From the NCBI GenBank assembly GCA_910587655.1, contig CAJUND010000005.1:116133-180132 (forward strand): DNA of 64,000 nucleotides. Direction: 5' to 3'. Below, in pieces: positions 8,057 through 17,151 of the stretch. This stretch comes from an uncultured Agathobacter sp. Lineage in GTDB: Bacteria; Bacillota; Clostridia; Lachnospirales; Lachnospiraceae. The position numbers and the translations under genes were made by a program. How positions within the stretch are numbered: the stretch's first letter is position 1; each line of letters begins with the position of its first letter. The notes beneath the pieces are model-generated. The model searched no databases, had not been told where the DNA came from, and worked only from the letters and a program-made list of their open reading frames with translations.

Positions 8057-9529
8057 TCATCTGTTAAAATATACGTCAAATATCTTCTTCGCAACAGGAA
8101 CGGCATATGTGCTTCCCGCGCCGCTTTTTTCCACAATAACAGCAACTGCAATATTTCTGTATCCCTTTTTTTTGGCAAATCCGGTAAACCAGGCGTTTGT
8201 TTCATCTGAGGTGTCGGAAACCTGGGCGGTTCCCGTTTTTCCATATGCCTCATAAGATTGTCCGGCGAGTTTTCCCCCGGTTCCCTCCGTTACTACAGAA
8301 CGCATATATTTTTTCAGAAGTCTGGCTTCTTTTGCGGATAAAACGGAACCATATTCCGCAGGTTCGCTGGAACTTATGGTATCTCCTGCAGCATTTTCAA
8401 TATGATCCGTGAGATACGGCTTCATTACCATACCTTTATTGGCAACTGCCGAAGTGACTAACAGCATATGAAGGGGGGACACCAGTGTTTTGCCTTGTCC
8501 GATGCCTGTCTCCATTACCATGGCAGAAGAATCTTTTTCTGAAAGGTGAAAGCTGCTTTTGGATGACTCAAACCGGATTGGAAGGTTTTTGTTAAAAAGC
8601 ATGGAATCACAGGTTTCCTGGAAACGCGTTCTGTCCAGTGACAGCGACAGGTTTGCATAGGACGCGTTGCAGGAATTTGCAAAAGACGACTGCAGGGTTT
8701 CGTTTCCGTGGCGCCTGTTACCTGCACAGTGTATCGTCTGTCCGTTGACTGTGATGGAGCTGTCACAGAAATAAGTGTAATCACTGTATTTTTTCGGATG
8801 CTCCCTGTAGTATTCAAGCGTGGTAAAGATTTTAAATACCGACCCCGGTGCATATTTCCCCTGCGTCGCCCGGTTAAACAGTGCCGTGCTCTCATCAGAG
8901 CTGACAGTATCCCAGTCCTGTTTTATTGTATTCGGGTCAAAGTCAGGTTTGGAAACCATGGCAAGAATCTTTCCGGTTTCCGGCTCCATAACAATGACGG
9001 CGCCGTCAAAACTTCCAAGCGCATCATATGCCGTCTGCTGTATCTGCGTGTCCAGTGTTGTGACAACAGAATCCCCCTGGCTTTTGTTTCCGGCGATATC
9101 ATTTCCCATCTGCTTTAAAAAGAACTCATGGGACCGTAACAGGGAGAAGTTTTCCTGGTTTTCAATGCCTGCCTTGCCGTTTTCAGCATAACCGACCGCA
9201 TGGGCAAAAACTCTTCCGTACGGGTAATCCCTGCTTTCGTTTCCGTCACCGTCTGTATTTGTTTCTGCCAGTATTTTACCGTCTGCGGATAAAATGTCTC
9301 CCCGGATGACCCGCCTGGAAAAAAGATCCTGAAGGGAGTTATACGGGCTGTTTATAAATGTTTCGCTTTTTACAGCCTGAAAATAAACAAAGTATGCCAT
9401 CATGGCAAGAAATATGGCAAGAAACAGGTACATGATTACCAGAAACTCACGGTTTCCTGGTCTGGCGTCCTCCCGGTTTTGTTTCCTGTTTCTTCCGGTC
9501 CGGCTTTTTTTCGGAATTTCTTTTTCCAC
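8057..9529 (-). CDS. Class B penicillin-binding protein (FtsI/PbpA type transpeptidase)
   Basis: 490 residues. A basic cytoplasmic tail (residues 1-28) is followed by one transmembrane helix (about 29-52), a dimerisation domain, and the transpeptidase domain with catalytic S230-V-F-K233, SCN at 286-288 and KTGTAQ near residue 430. No PASTA domain. It cross-links septal or elongation peptidoglycan together with the FtsW/RodA glycosyltransferase encoded just upstream, the pairing seen for PbpA in actinobacteria. The start is GTG at 9529, supported by AAGGAGGG seven bases upstream. It therefore overlaps the end of the ftsW-like gene by 83 bases in another frame. Confidence 0.93.
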   Translation of the reverse strand: MEKEIPKKSRTGRNRKQNREDARPGNREFLVIMYLFLAIFLAMMAYFVYFQAVKSETFINSPYNSLQDLFSRRVIRGDILSADGKILAETNTDGDGNESRDYPYGRVFAHAVGYAENGKAGIENQENFSLLRSHEFFLKQMGNDIAGNKSQGDSVVTTLDTQIQQTAYDALGSFDGAVIVMEPETGKILAMVSKPDFDPNTIKQDWDTVSSDESTALFNRATQGKYAPGSVFKIFTTLEYYREHPKKYSDYTYFCDSSITVNGQTIHCAGNRRHGNETLQSSFANSCNASYANLSLSLDRTRFQETCDSMLFNKNLPIRFESSKSSFHLSEKDSSAMVMETGIGQGKTLVSPLHMLLVTSAVANKGMVMKPYLTDHIENAAGDTISSSEPAEYGSVLSAKEARLLKKYMRSVVTEGTGGKLAGQSYEAYGKTGTAQVSDTSDETNAWFTGFAKKKGYRNIAVAVIVEKSGAGSTYAVPVAKKIFDVYFNR

Positions 9530-10874
9530 GGTACTTCCCTCCTTTTAGCATCTGCTCTTTCTTTTTCATCCGGTCGTCAAACTGCATGATATACAGCCCC
9601 TGGATGATTCCAAACACAATCATTGTGGAAAGCAGTGAACTGCCGCCATAGCTTACAAGAGGCAGCGTTACTCCCGTTGACGGTATGAATTTGATTACGC
9701 CCCCTACCGTTAAAAATACCTGCATGGCATATAAGGTGCCAAGTCCCACCGCTGTCAGGCGGTAGAAATTATCCCGCAGTTTTATAGCAACATTCATAAT
9801 CATGAAAAAGCAGCTGATACATACCATAAGCAGACAGAGTGCAAAAACTCCGCCCATTTCCTCGGAAACTGCCGCAAAAATAAAGTCTTTTGTGACAACC
9901 GGAATTTTTGACGGAAGTCCCTGCCCCAGTCCCAGCCCGAACCATCCCCCGGTTCCGATTGCAAACAGTGACTGGCACACCTGGTATCCGGCATCATCAA
10001 TGACCGCCAGGGGGTCTGACCATGCAAGAACCCTTGTCTGTACATGCGAAAACAGATGGTATCCTGCAGTCGCCGCTGCCGCCATCGCAAGCAGTCCTGC
10101 GGCAAAATAAGAAAAACGCTGTGTTGCCACATAAATCATTACAAGATAGGTAAAAAAGTATAAAAGCGCACCCCCAAGATCCCTTGACAGGACAAGCGCC
10201 AGTACAAACAGCGCGCTGATGAAGCTGGTAACTGCCAGCTGGCGGATGTCATGCCTTTTGTACAGCATGGAGGCGATAAACATGACAAACAGGATTTTAA
10301 CAAATTCAGACGGCTGGATACTGATTCCGGCAAATGAAAGCGACAGCTTCGCACCATAGCTCGTCTGTCCGGCAACCGCAACAACAACAAGCGCCCCCAC
10401 TCCGATCATGGCATAAAGCCAGGTCAGCCTGCGGAACATCGACAGGTTCTGCAGCACCATGGGAATCAACAGTGCAGTAAAGCTTCCGGCACAGACAAAC
10501 ATAAACTGTTTAAACGCTTTTTCAAAAGAAATCCTTGTCAGAATGATAAAGCTTATGGCAAGCAGCATGCACATATTGTTAAGCACCAGTTCCGATGCGT
10601 GCTGATACAGCAGATGATAAGCGCTTATAATGGCAAGCAGTATGACCAGCTGCATCAGGTAAAATCCAATCAGCTGTTTATTATCTGTTATCAGGTACAG
10701 TACGATAAAGGCATCCAGGTGAATCAGAAAAAGAAGTATTCGCTGGATATGGTAAATCCGTTTCTGTTCCGCTTCGATTCCCTGAAATTTAAATACATGG
10801 AAGCATTCAAATGTATATATGAGAAAAAACAGAATCATCAGATATTTTGACCCCTGTACCAGTAAGTGCAACAT
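9447..10874 (-). CDS. FtsW/RodA/SpoVE family peptidoglycan polymerase
   Basis: 475 residues with about ten to twelve hydrophobic segments. SEDS-family hallmarks are the GISIQPSEFVKI stretch, SRDLGGALLYFF, and near the end GVTLPLVSYGGSSLL followed by the last helix. SEDS proteins polymerise lipid II into glycan strands and work with a class B PBP, which is the next gene. The C-terminus is a strongly basic cytoplasmic tail (RGKRNSEKKPDRKKQ) whose DNA also encodes the PBP start. The ATG follows GAGGAG. It begins one base after the U32 peptidase gene stop, so the genes form one operon. Whether it acts in division, elongation or sporulation cannot be decided. Confidence 0.93.
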   Translation of the reverse strand: MLHLLVQGSKYLMILFFLIYTFECFHVFKFQGIEAEQKRIYHIQRILLFLIHLDAFIVLYLITDNKQLIGFYLMQLVILLAIISAYHLLYQHASELVLNNMCMLLAISFIILTRISFEKAFKQFMFVCAGSFTALLIPMVLQNLSMFRRLTWLYAMIGVGALVVVAVAGQTSYGAKLSLSFAGISIQPSEFVKILFVMFIASMLYKRHDIRQLAVTSFISALFVLALVLSRDLGGALLYFFTYLVMIYVATQRFSYFAAGLLAMAAAATAGYHLFSHVQTRVLAWSDPLAVIDDAGYQVCQSLFAIGTGGWFGLGLGQGLPSKIPVVTKDFIFAAVSEEMGGVFALCLLMVCISCFFMIMNVAIKLRDNFYRLTAVGLGTLYAMQVFLTVGGVIKFIPSTGVTLPLVSYGGSSLLSTMIVFGIIQGLYIMQFDDRMKKKEQMLKGGKYRGKRNSEKKPDRKKQETKPGGRQTRKP

Positions 10875-10875
10875 A

Positions 10876-13089
10876 CTACTCTACTCCTCTTTTATAGTGA
10901 CCGTTTGTATAACGATTTTTCAAATATTTTGGATATTCCTGCTTTCTTCCTTCGGAAAACTCCTGGAATAAAGATAATATTTCTTCTGTCTGCGTTTTGT
11001 CTTCCACGGTAAAATCCAGCCGGAAATCTGAAATCCCGGCTTTTTTTAACTCATCCATGCTGGAAAAAAGCATGGCGGGCAGTGAATTATATATGACATT
11101 ATAGCAGGCGCCGCAGTAATTTTTTACTGGAAATTCCACATTGCGGCGGTCTTTTAAACAGCAGGTTCCGCTAATTCCGTCACAGCTTCCAGTACTGGAA
11201 TGTACGCACTGTGCGCTTGTCATAAGCGGGTAACGGCCGTATATGATCATTTCACTGGCATGGTTTGTTCTGTGAAATATTTCTTTTTTATTCAGTTCCA
11301 GGGGAACTGTATTGTATAACCCGCATGCTTCAAATGCCTGTACGCTGGTATCATTGTATGTGTACAGATTATAATCTGCAACCAGTACAGCTGACGGAAA
11401 ATGGTTTTTCAGATAATGAATCTGTCCGTAAGTACGCACAAGAAATCCGTCAAAGGGAATCCGCTTTAATTCATTCGCTGCTTTTTCAAACTGCTCTGCC
11501 GTGCGCTGCCTGAAAATCCGCGGCATGGCAAACCAGACTTCCTTTCCTGCTTTTTTTGCTGCATCAGCATCCTCTGAAAGCTCAGAAATCTGTAATCCAT
11601 GGTATGCACCATAGTCCAGGCAGATGGTTGTGACAAACGTCCGGCTTAACAGCTGCGGAAGCAGAAAACGCTCTTCTGTCAGGCAGATAATCCGGTTTTC
11701 CTGTTTGTGTGTAGTTACTATGCCGGAGTACGGATTCAAAATGGTTTTATTTACTGTATTGCATTTCCTGTAATACGGCTTTAATAACTGGTGCTTTAAC
11801 TGCTCAAACGCGTCCCGCCTGAGCTGGTTTAAGGCGCCATTTGGCAGAAATACGGCTTCATCAAGTGTTACATCCAGATTCCGGATGCAAAACGGGGTAT
11901 CCCCTGTTTTGGTTATCCGCTTTCTGACCTCATCTTCTGCAAGGGGATTGGTTTTTGCCTCCATGACACTCATGCCGTTTGCGCAGACATGTATCTGTCC
12001 CATATTTAGTTCCAGGGATACAGGCTCGTTTTTCTGCAGGCATACCCTGGCGTCCACTTCAATTTTACTGCAGTCCCTGTAGGTTTCTTCAATCTTTTTC
12101 TGCAGGGATTCATTTGTTTTTTCATAGGATGGTTTAAAAAAGGTCACCATGTCTTTTCCCGTTTTTTTGTGGTAATAGGCGTTTGTAAATCCGCAGCGGT
12201 TTCCCAGTTGAAAAAGGATTTTTTTATCATTTTCAGCAACCTGGTAAGCTGCATCCGGATGTACTGAAAATTTGTCTATATATTTCCGGTAAACCGATAC
12301 AACACCGGCAGCATACGCCAGCTGTTTCATCCTTCCTTCAATTTTCAAAGAGTATACGCCGGCGGCATACAGTTTATTCAGGTCACCGATACCGCACAGA
12401 TCTTTCAGGCTTAACAAATAGGATTCATGCGATGTCCCTGATTTGTCCAATAAGGTATAAGGGAGCCGGCATGGCTGGGCACAGCGTCCGCGGTTTCCGC
12501 TTCGTCCGCCCAGAATACTGCTGAACAGACACTGTCCGGAATAACTGTAGCAGTGCGCGCCATGGACAAATGCCTCAAGCTCCATACCGGTTTTATCATG
12601 AATCTGTTTCATTTCAGAAAGGGAAAGTTCACGTGCAAGTACAATCCGCTCTGCTCCAAGGTTTTTAAAAAATTCCGCATCTTCTGCAGAGGTAACTGTC
12701 ATCTGTGTGCTTGTATGAATGGGAAGCCCCGGAAAATTGTCTTTGATAAACCGGAATACTCCCAGGTCTTGTACCAGCACGGCATCCAGTCCCCTCTCAT
12801 AATAAGGCAGAAGGTAATCATAAAGCTGTCTGATTTCGGAATTTTTCAGAAGGGTGTTTACCGTCAGGTAAACCTTTCTGCCATACAGATGTGCATAATC
12901 AATTGCCATCAGCAGTTCATCAGCAGAAAAATTATCCGCATACGCGCGTGCGCCGAACATGCTGCCGCCCACATAGACTGCATCGGCGCCTGCCGCAATT
13001 ACTGCCTTAAAAATTTCAAAAGACCCGGCAGGAGCCAGAAGCTCAAAAATATGCTGTTTTTGTCCGTCTGTATTCCGGCATGGTTTCAT
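10876..13089 (-). CDS. U32 family peptidase-like protein (tRNA/rRNA hydroxylation type)
   Basis: 737 residues. ATG at 13089 has GGGAGG seven bases upstream, preferred over an in-frame start at 13119. The N-terminal U32 domain has ELLAPAGSFE, AGADAVYVGG, and the family signature region EAFVHGAHCYSYSGQC followed by the conserved cysteine cluster NRGRCAQPCRLPY. A long C-terminal extension (DUF3656-like) contains more cysteines (CDGISGTCCLKDRR, CGACYN). Related proteins (TrhP, RlhA) are iron-sulfur enzymes that hydroxylate RNA; the old label is collagenase-like protease. Positioned between zapA and the FtsW-like gene. The RNA target is not knowable here. Confidence 0.88.
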   Translation of the reverse strand: MKPCRNTDGQKQHIFELLAPAGSFEIFKAVIAAGADAVYVGGSMFGARAYADNFSADELLMAIDYAHLYGRKVYLTVNTLLKNSEIRQLYDYLLPYYERGLDAVLVQDLGVFRFIKDNFPGLPIHTSTQMTVTSAEDAEFFKNLGAERIVLARELSLSEMKQIHDKTGMELEAFVHGAHCYSYSGQCLFSSILGGRSGNRGRCAQPCRLPYTLLDKSGTSHESYLLSLKDLCGIGDLNKLYAAGVYSLKIEGRMKQLAYAAGVVSVYRKYIDKFSVHPDAAYQVAENDKKILFQLGNRCGFTNAYYHKKTGKDMVTFFKPSYEKTNESLQKKIEETYRDCSKIEVDARVCLQKNEPVSLELNMGQIHVCANGMSVMEAKTNPLAEDEVRKRITKTGDTPFCIRNLDVTLDEAVFLPNGALNQLRRDAFEQLKHQLLKPYYRKCNTVNKTILNPYSGIVTTHKQENRIICLTEERFLLPQLLSRTFVTTICLDYGAYHGLQISELSEDADAAKKAGKEVWFAMPRIFRQRTAEQFEKAANELKRIPFDGFLVRTYGQIHYLKNHFPSAVLVADYNLYTYNDTSVQAFEACGLYNTVPLELNKKEIFHRTNHASEMIIYGRYPLMTSAQCVHSSTGSCDGISGTCCLKDRRNVEFPVKNYCGACYNVIYNSLPAMLFSSMDELKKAGISDFRLDFTVEDKTQTEEILSLFQEFSEGRKQEYPKYLKNRYTNGHYKRGVE

Positions 13090-13133
13090 ATCATTCCTCC
13101 CATAGGAACAGTTTCGCACAGGTTGTCATATAA

Positions 13134-13158
13134 GGAAAAAGACAGCATCTGCTGTCCT
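13134..13158 (-). terminator. Intrinsic terminator after zapA
   Basis: Stem GACAGCA (13141-13147) / TGCTGTC (13150-13156), 2-base loop; read leftward it is followed by TTTTTCC. Lies 7 bases past the zapA stop, so the U32 gene downstream would rely on read-through or an unseen promoter. Confidence 0.65.
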
Positions 13159-13164
13159 TATGAT

Positions 13165-13614
13165 TTATGAATTTGCTTTTGGTTTTGTTTTTCCTGCTGG
13201 TTTTTTGTCTAACAGCTTGTCCTCCAGCGCAGCTTCAAGCCTGGATTTATTTAAAATCAGCTCTTTATTTTCAGCTTCCAGCTCTTTCATGGATGCTTCT
13301 GCATTTTCTGTCTTGATCTGGTTTGAAATCAGGTCATGCTTTAAGTCATAAATTTCTTTGTCTTTATTTTCGATGTCACGTTCTAATTTTATTACCTGTT
13401 CTTTTGCCTTGAAATAATCATCTGCAATGTTAAGCTCAATCAGTGTGTTTTTCATCGCGGGGGAAATGTGTCTGTATTCCTCGATAGAGTCAAACTCGCT
13501 GAATTTGTTATTTATGTAAGCGGCAACTTTCTGAAGGTATTCCTCTCCTTCATAACCGCTTAATGTATATACCTTGCCGTCAATGACTACTTCGGCACTT
13601 GTCTTTGCTGACAT
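13165..13614 (-). CDS. zapA: Cell division protein ZapA
   Basis: 149 residues, longer than E. coli ZapA because of a C-terminal coiled coil. The N-terminal globular domain has EVVIDGKVYTLSGYEGEEYLQKVA. From about residue 55 to 135 the sequence is a long heptad-like coiled coil rich in Lys, Glu and Leu; the last residues are basic (KKPAGKTKPKANS). ZapA tetramers bundle FtsZ filaments and stabilise the Z ring. It precedes the U32 peptidase, FtsW-like and PBP genes, consistent with a division gene group. GGAGG precedes the ATG. Confidence 0.92.
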   Translation of the reverse strand: MSAKTSAEVVIDGKVYTLSGYEGEEYLQKVAAYINNKFSEFDSIEEYRHISPAMKNTLIELNIADDYFKAKEQVIKLERDIENKDKEIYDLKHDLISNQIKTENAEASMKELEAENKELILNKSRLEAALEDKLLDKKPAGKTKPKANS

Positions 13615-13742
13615 ATCTTATCCTCCAGTGGAACATCAGTTTATGCTGAATCCGTCCCCTGCCGTACATCAGGGATATACGGCAGACACCAGTTGTATTA
13701 TAACCTTATCAGGAATCAGAATCAACCTTTTTTCATACTTTT

Positions 13743-14744
13743 TCAGCCGGACTTTCTGGTACGCCCAAAATGCGCATAGGCAAAATCAGTTGCCACGCGC
13801 CCCTTGGGGGTACGGTTGATAAAATTATTTTTTACGAGGTACGGTTCGTATACATCTTCAATCGTGCCGGAGTCCTCCCCGATGGATGCCGCAAGCGTAT
13901 CCAGTCCCACCGGTCCTCCATCAAATTTGTCAATAATGGTAAGGATAATGTTTCTGTCGTTGACGTCCAGTCCCATTTTGTCAACTTCCAGTAAATCGAG
14001 AGCAAAAGCAGCCACTTCGTAAGTAATTACGCCGTCATATTTTACTTCTGCAAAATCACGCACACGTTTTAACAGACGGTTTGCAAGCCTTGGCGTACCG
14101 CGGGAACGGCGTGCCAGCTCATAAGCACCTTTTTCATCTATTACCACATGAAGCACCCGGGCTGACTGGCGGATAATGGTCTGCAGCTCGTCCACGGTAT
14201 AGTATTCCATGTGTCCGATTACGCCAAAACGGTCCCGGAGCGGGGCGGAAAGCATGCCTGCCCGTGTGGTCGCCCCGACCAGTGTAAATTTCGGAAGGTT
14301 CAGCCGGATGGAACGTGCTGATTCACCTTTTCCAATCATGACGTCAATCGCATAATCTTCCATGGCAGGATACAGTACTTCCTCCACCTGCCGGTTCAGC
14401 CTGTGGATTTCATCTACAAAAAGGATATCATTTTCTGCCAGATTATTGAGTATGGCTGCCATTTCTCCGGGTTTGGCGATTGCGGGTCCCGAAGTTACTT
14501 TCAGGTGTGTCCCCATTTCGTTTGCAATGATTCCTGCCAGGGTGGTTTTTCCAAGTCCCGGCGGACCGTAAAAGAGCACATGGTCCAGTGCCTCCCCCCT
14601 GGCTTTGGCGGCGTCAATATAGACCTTCATATTATCCTTAATTTTTTCCTGCCCTATATAGTCGGACAGCTTCTGCGGACGCAGGGTGGTTTCTGTTTTT
14701 ATGTCATCTTCCTGCAGCTGTGTAGAAATTATACGCTTTTCCAT
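13743..14744 (-). CDS. ruvB: Holliday junction branch migration helicase RuvB
   Basis: 333 residues, standard length. AAA+ motor with the RuvB N-terminal LRPQKLSDYIGQEKIK, Walker A FYGPPGLGKTTLA, Walker B NDILFVDEIHRLN, sensor and arginine finger region LVGATTRAGMLSAPLRDRFG, and a winged-helix C-terminal domain ending GRVATDFAYAHFG. RuvB hexamers drive branch migration of Holliday junctions with RuvA. It directly follows ruvA (58-base gap). No ruvC is present here, as is usual in Firmicutes, which use RecU. Confidence 0.98.
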   Translation of the reverse strand: MEKRIISTQLQEDDIKTETTLRPQKLSDYIGQEKIKDNMKVYIDAAKARGEALDHVLFYGPPGLGKTTLAGIIANEMGTHLKVTSGPAIAKPGEMAAILNNLAENDILFVDEIHRLNRQVEEVLYPAMEDYAIDVMIGKGESARSIRLNLPKFTLVGATTRAGMLSAPLRDRFGVIGHMEYYTVDELQTIIRQSARVLHVVIDEKGAYELARRSRGTPRLANRLLKRVRDFAEVKYDGVITYEVAAFALDLLEVDKMGLDVNDRNIILTIIDKFDGGPVGLDTLAASIGEDSGTIEDVYEPYLVKNNFINRTPKGRVATDFAYAHFGRTRKSG

Positions 14745-14802
14745 TTCTAGTTTCCCTTAATTTTTTGTATCTGTTCTGCCATTATTTTACAGCCGGTTTT
14801 AT

Positions 14803-15411
14803 TTATGTTTGCGACATTTTCCTGAGGGCTGCCTTTAATAAATCTTCCACATCCATTGTTTCTGTAATTTCCACAAGGGATACGGCTTTTAAGCTTTCCG
14901 CGGAGGAATATCCAAGTGCAGTAAGCGCAAGGACAGCATCATTTTTTATCTGGCTTCCGGCAGAGGAGGAAACTGCCGTATGCTCTTTTTTCTTTTCAAA
15001 TGCATCTTCCAGGGACATTTTGTCCTTTAACTCAAGAATCACCCGCTGTGCGGTTTTTGCACCGATTCCGGGTGCTCTGGAGATGGCTTTGGCATCACCG
15101 GATAAAATGGCAAAGCGCAGATCATCTGCATTCAGTGCAGACAGAATGGAAAGCCCGCCCTTTGGCCCGATGCCGCTTACGGTTATGAGCTGCTTAAAAA
15201 TTTCCAGGTCATCCCTTGTTAGAAAACCGTATAAAATCATCAGGTCTTCCCTTAAATGCAGATAAGTATATACTTTAAGTTCTTCTCCGGCTGCCGGAAG
15301 ATATTCAAATGCCTGTCCGGGAATAAAAATACGGTATCCGATTCCTCCGGACTCGATGACAATATGCTCGGTATTAATTTCTGCGAGCTCGCCTTTTATA
15401 TATGCGTACAT
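14803..15411 (-). CDS. ruvA: Holliday junction DNA helicase subunit RuvA
   Basis: 202 residues when started at the ATG at 15411, giving the family-typical N-terminus MYAYIKGELAEI. Upstream in-frame codons to 15468 exist but do not match the family. Domain I is an OB fold, domain II carries two helix-hairpin-helix motifs (VSGIGPKGGLSIL and APGIGAKTAQRVI), and domain III ends with ALGYSSAESLKAV. RuvA binds the junction and loads RuvB. The ribosome site is weak and the leader contains two inverted repeats (15423-15532), so expression may be controlled at the RNA level. Confidence 0.95.
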   Translation of the reverse strand: MYAYIKGELAEINTEHIVIESGGIGYRIFIPGQAFEYLPAAGEELKVYTYLHLREDLMILYGFLTRDDLEIFKQLITVSGIGPKGGLSILSALNADDLRFAILSGDAKAISRAPGIGAKTAQRVILELKDKMSLEDAFEKKKEHTAVSSSAGSQIKNDAVLALTALGYSSAESLKAVSLVEITETMDVEDLLKAALRKMSQT

Positions 15412-15422
15412 AATTTGTACCA

Positions 15423-15532
15423 TGCCGCAGGCGTGGTGCCATTTGTGACGCGCTTTTCTGCGGCACAAATAAAGATTGAAAAATCACCTGCAACCTTTTT
15501 CCTTTCTTTCATCTTATTATTTTTCAATCTTT
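15423..15532 (-). repeat. Two inverted repeats in the ruvA leader
   Basis: First, a perfect 14-bp AT-rich repeat AAAGATTGAAAAAT (15471-15484) / ATTTTTCAATCTTT (15519-15532) with 34 bases between. Second, a perfect 8-bp repeat TGCCGCAG (15423-15430) / CTGCGGCA (15458-15465) just before the ruvA start. Neither has a clear T-run, so they are not ordinary terminators. A 38-codon frame (ATG near 15510) crosses the region and overlaps the ruvA start in another frame; it has no good ribosome site and is not called. Confidence 0.5.
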
Positions 15533-15611
15533 CTCCCTCCGGGTTTTCTTCTCATATGTTTTATGGATGCGCCATGCACCGCAATAATTATACCAAACAT
15601 TTGTTCTTTGT

Positions 15612-16490
15612 TCAAGAGGTTTTTTCCGGACTGCCATGGTTTACATACGCCCACTTAAATACCGCGCTTCCAATTATCAGCACATAACCGCAGACGCTGA
15701 TCCAGTCCGGAATCTGCCCAAAAAACAAAAAACCAAGCAGCGCTGCAAAAAGTACCTGCGTATAATCATACACGGAAATTTCTTTTGCCGGGGCCTTTGT
15801 ATATGCTGCTGTAATGGATAACTGGCCCCCTGCAGCACATGTCCCCGCAAGCAGAAGAGCCAGAAGCTGCCTGCCGCTCATGGGCTGAAACTGAAACAGC
15901 AGAAACGGAAATGTCACGAGGCAGGAAAAAACGGAAAAACACATCACAATGACGGGGCCTCTTTCGCCCTGCTTTCCCAGCTTTCTTACATAGGTGTAGG
16001 CTATGCCTGCTCCCAGTCCGCCAAGCAGCCCGATCACTGCATAGATAAACTCCATCTGAAACGAAGGCTTTACCACAAACAGCGCGCCGGTAAATGCCAC
16101 GGCAACACAGAGCCATTCCACTTTATTTGCTTTTTCTTTCAGGATAAAGTAAGATGCAATAATTGCAAAAAACGGCGACATTTTATTTAGTATGTTGGCA
16201 TCTGCGATATTCAGGCGGTCAATCGCATAAAAATTGCAGACCAGTCCTGCTGTTCCGCAGGCGCAGCGCATAAAAAGCGCCTGCCAGCTGGTCTTTTTAA
16301 TTTTAAAACCGTCTTCACTTCTGGCAAGCATTGATACTGCAAACACAGCCGCCACGGCATTACGGAAAAATGCTTTCTGCATGGTCGGCAGCTCGCCGGA
16401 AATGCGCACAAAAAAGGTCATCAGTGCGAAAAAAAATCCGGCAAGTATAATGCATAAAATTCCCTGGTTTTTCTGGCTGCTGATTTTCAT
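15612..16490 (-). CDS. EamA/DMT family transporter
   Basis: 292 residues with ten hydrophobic segments, arranged as two EamA repeats of five. Landmarks are the first helix IILAGFFFALMTFFVRISG, AFFRNAVAAVFA in helix 2, and in the second repeat YAVIGLLGGLGAGIAYTYVRKLG. Drug/metabolite transporters of this type export small metabolites; the substrate is not predictable. ATG preceded by CGGAGG. No terminator is evident behind it. Its neighbour upstream is an unknown soluble protein 26 bases away on the same strand. Confidence 0.9.
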   Translation of the reverse strand: MKISSQKNQGILCIILAGFFFALMTFFVRISGELPTMQKAFFRNAVAAVFAVSMLARSEDGFKIKKTSWQALFMRCACGTAGLVCNFYAIDRLNIADANILNKMSPFFAIIASYFILKEKANKVEWLCVAVAFTGALFVVKPSFQMEFIYAVIGLLGGLGAGIAYTYVRKLGKQGERGPVIVMCFSVFSCLVTFPFLLFQFQPMSGRQLLALLLAGTCAAGGQLSITAAYTKAPAKEISVYDYTQVLFAALLGFLFFGQIPDWISVCGYVLIIGSAVFKWAYVNHGSPEKTS

Positions 16491-16516
16491 GTTTCCTCCG
16501 ATTTCAAGACTTTTCG

Positions 16517-16954
16517 TTATTCTGCGTCAAGATATTTCATGTTTTTTTCACCAGGGAGAATCCCTAATCTTTTATATCTCCACCGCATCATTTCTCCCGC
16601 TGCCGTATCAATTTTATCTGAAGAGTATTCCACATCATAGCTGCCGTTTTTATGCAGGGTAAACACCATCATCCTCCAGACTTCCTGATGTTCGTTTTTC
16701 AGCTGTTTCTGCATCTCTTCCAGAATATCCAGAAAATCCCATCTGACGTCCCTGAACTGGTTTTTAAGTATCGTTCCTGCTTCTTTCAACTCCTGTTCGC
16801 ATTTCCAGGTTCCTTCTGTTTTAAAGTAAAACTCAAGACTGCTGTGCAGTTCATCCAGCAGAACCCTCATAAGCGTTTCTTCCTGTCCAATATCAGGAAA
16901 TTCTTTTAACATACCAGCTATTTGATTCTGGTACTCATCCGTTTTTTCTGACAT
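16517..16954 (-). CDS. Protein of unknown function, 145 aa
   Basis: The ATG at 16954 is chosen because GGAGG lies seven bases upstream; an ATG five codons earlier overlaps that ribosome site. The protein is acidic and soluble, mostly helical in the first 100 residues, followed by WRMMVFTLHKNGSYDVEYSSDKID and MMRWRYKRLGILP. This last part faintly resembles the YezG/DUF600 family of immunity-like proteins, but the match is too weak to assert. No toxin gene is next to it. It probably shares a transcript with the EamA gene. Confidence 0.6.
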   Translation of the reverse strand: MSEKTDEYQNQIAGMLKEFPDIGQEETLMRVLLDELHSSLEFYFKTEGTWKCEQELKEAGTILKNQFRDVRWDFLDILEEMQKQLKNEHQEVWRMMVFTLHKNGSYDVEYSSDKIDTAAGEMMRWRYKRLGILPGEKNMKYLDAE

Positions 16955-17151
16955 CTTATTATCCTCCATATAAATAATTTATGATTCCGGTCTGTATTTT
17001 CCAGTCTTTATTATATATAATGTACCAAAATTTTACCAGCTTTTTTATACAGTTCGCGTATTGACGGCAGGTTTGTCCATATGATAAGGTTTTACCATGT
17101 CATCAATTAAATTTGACGGCAGAATTACATATCAGAAGGAGGAGAAATATA

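Noticed and set aside
15411..15511. Leader peptide of 38 codons overlapping the ruvA start
   Set aside because: No ribosome site and no conserved features; probably chance.
16517..16954. Toxin-immunity role (YezG-like) for the 145-residue protein
   Set aside because: Similarity is faint and no toxin gene is adjacent.
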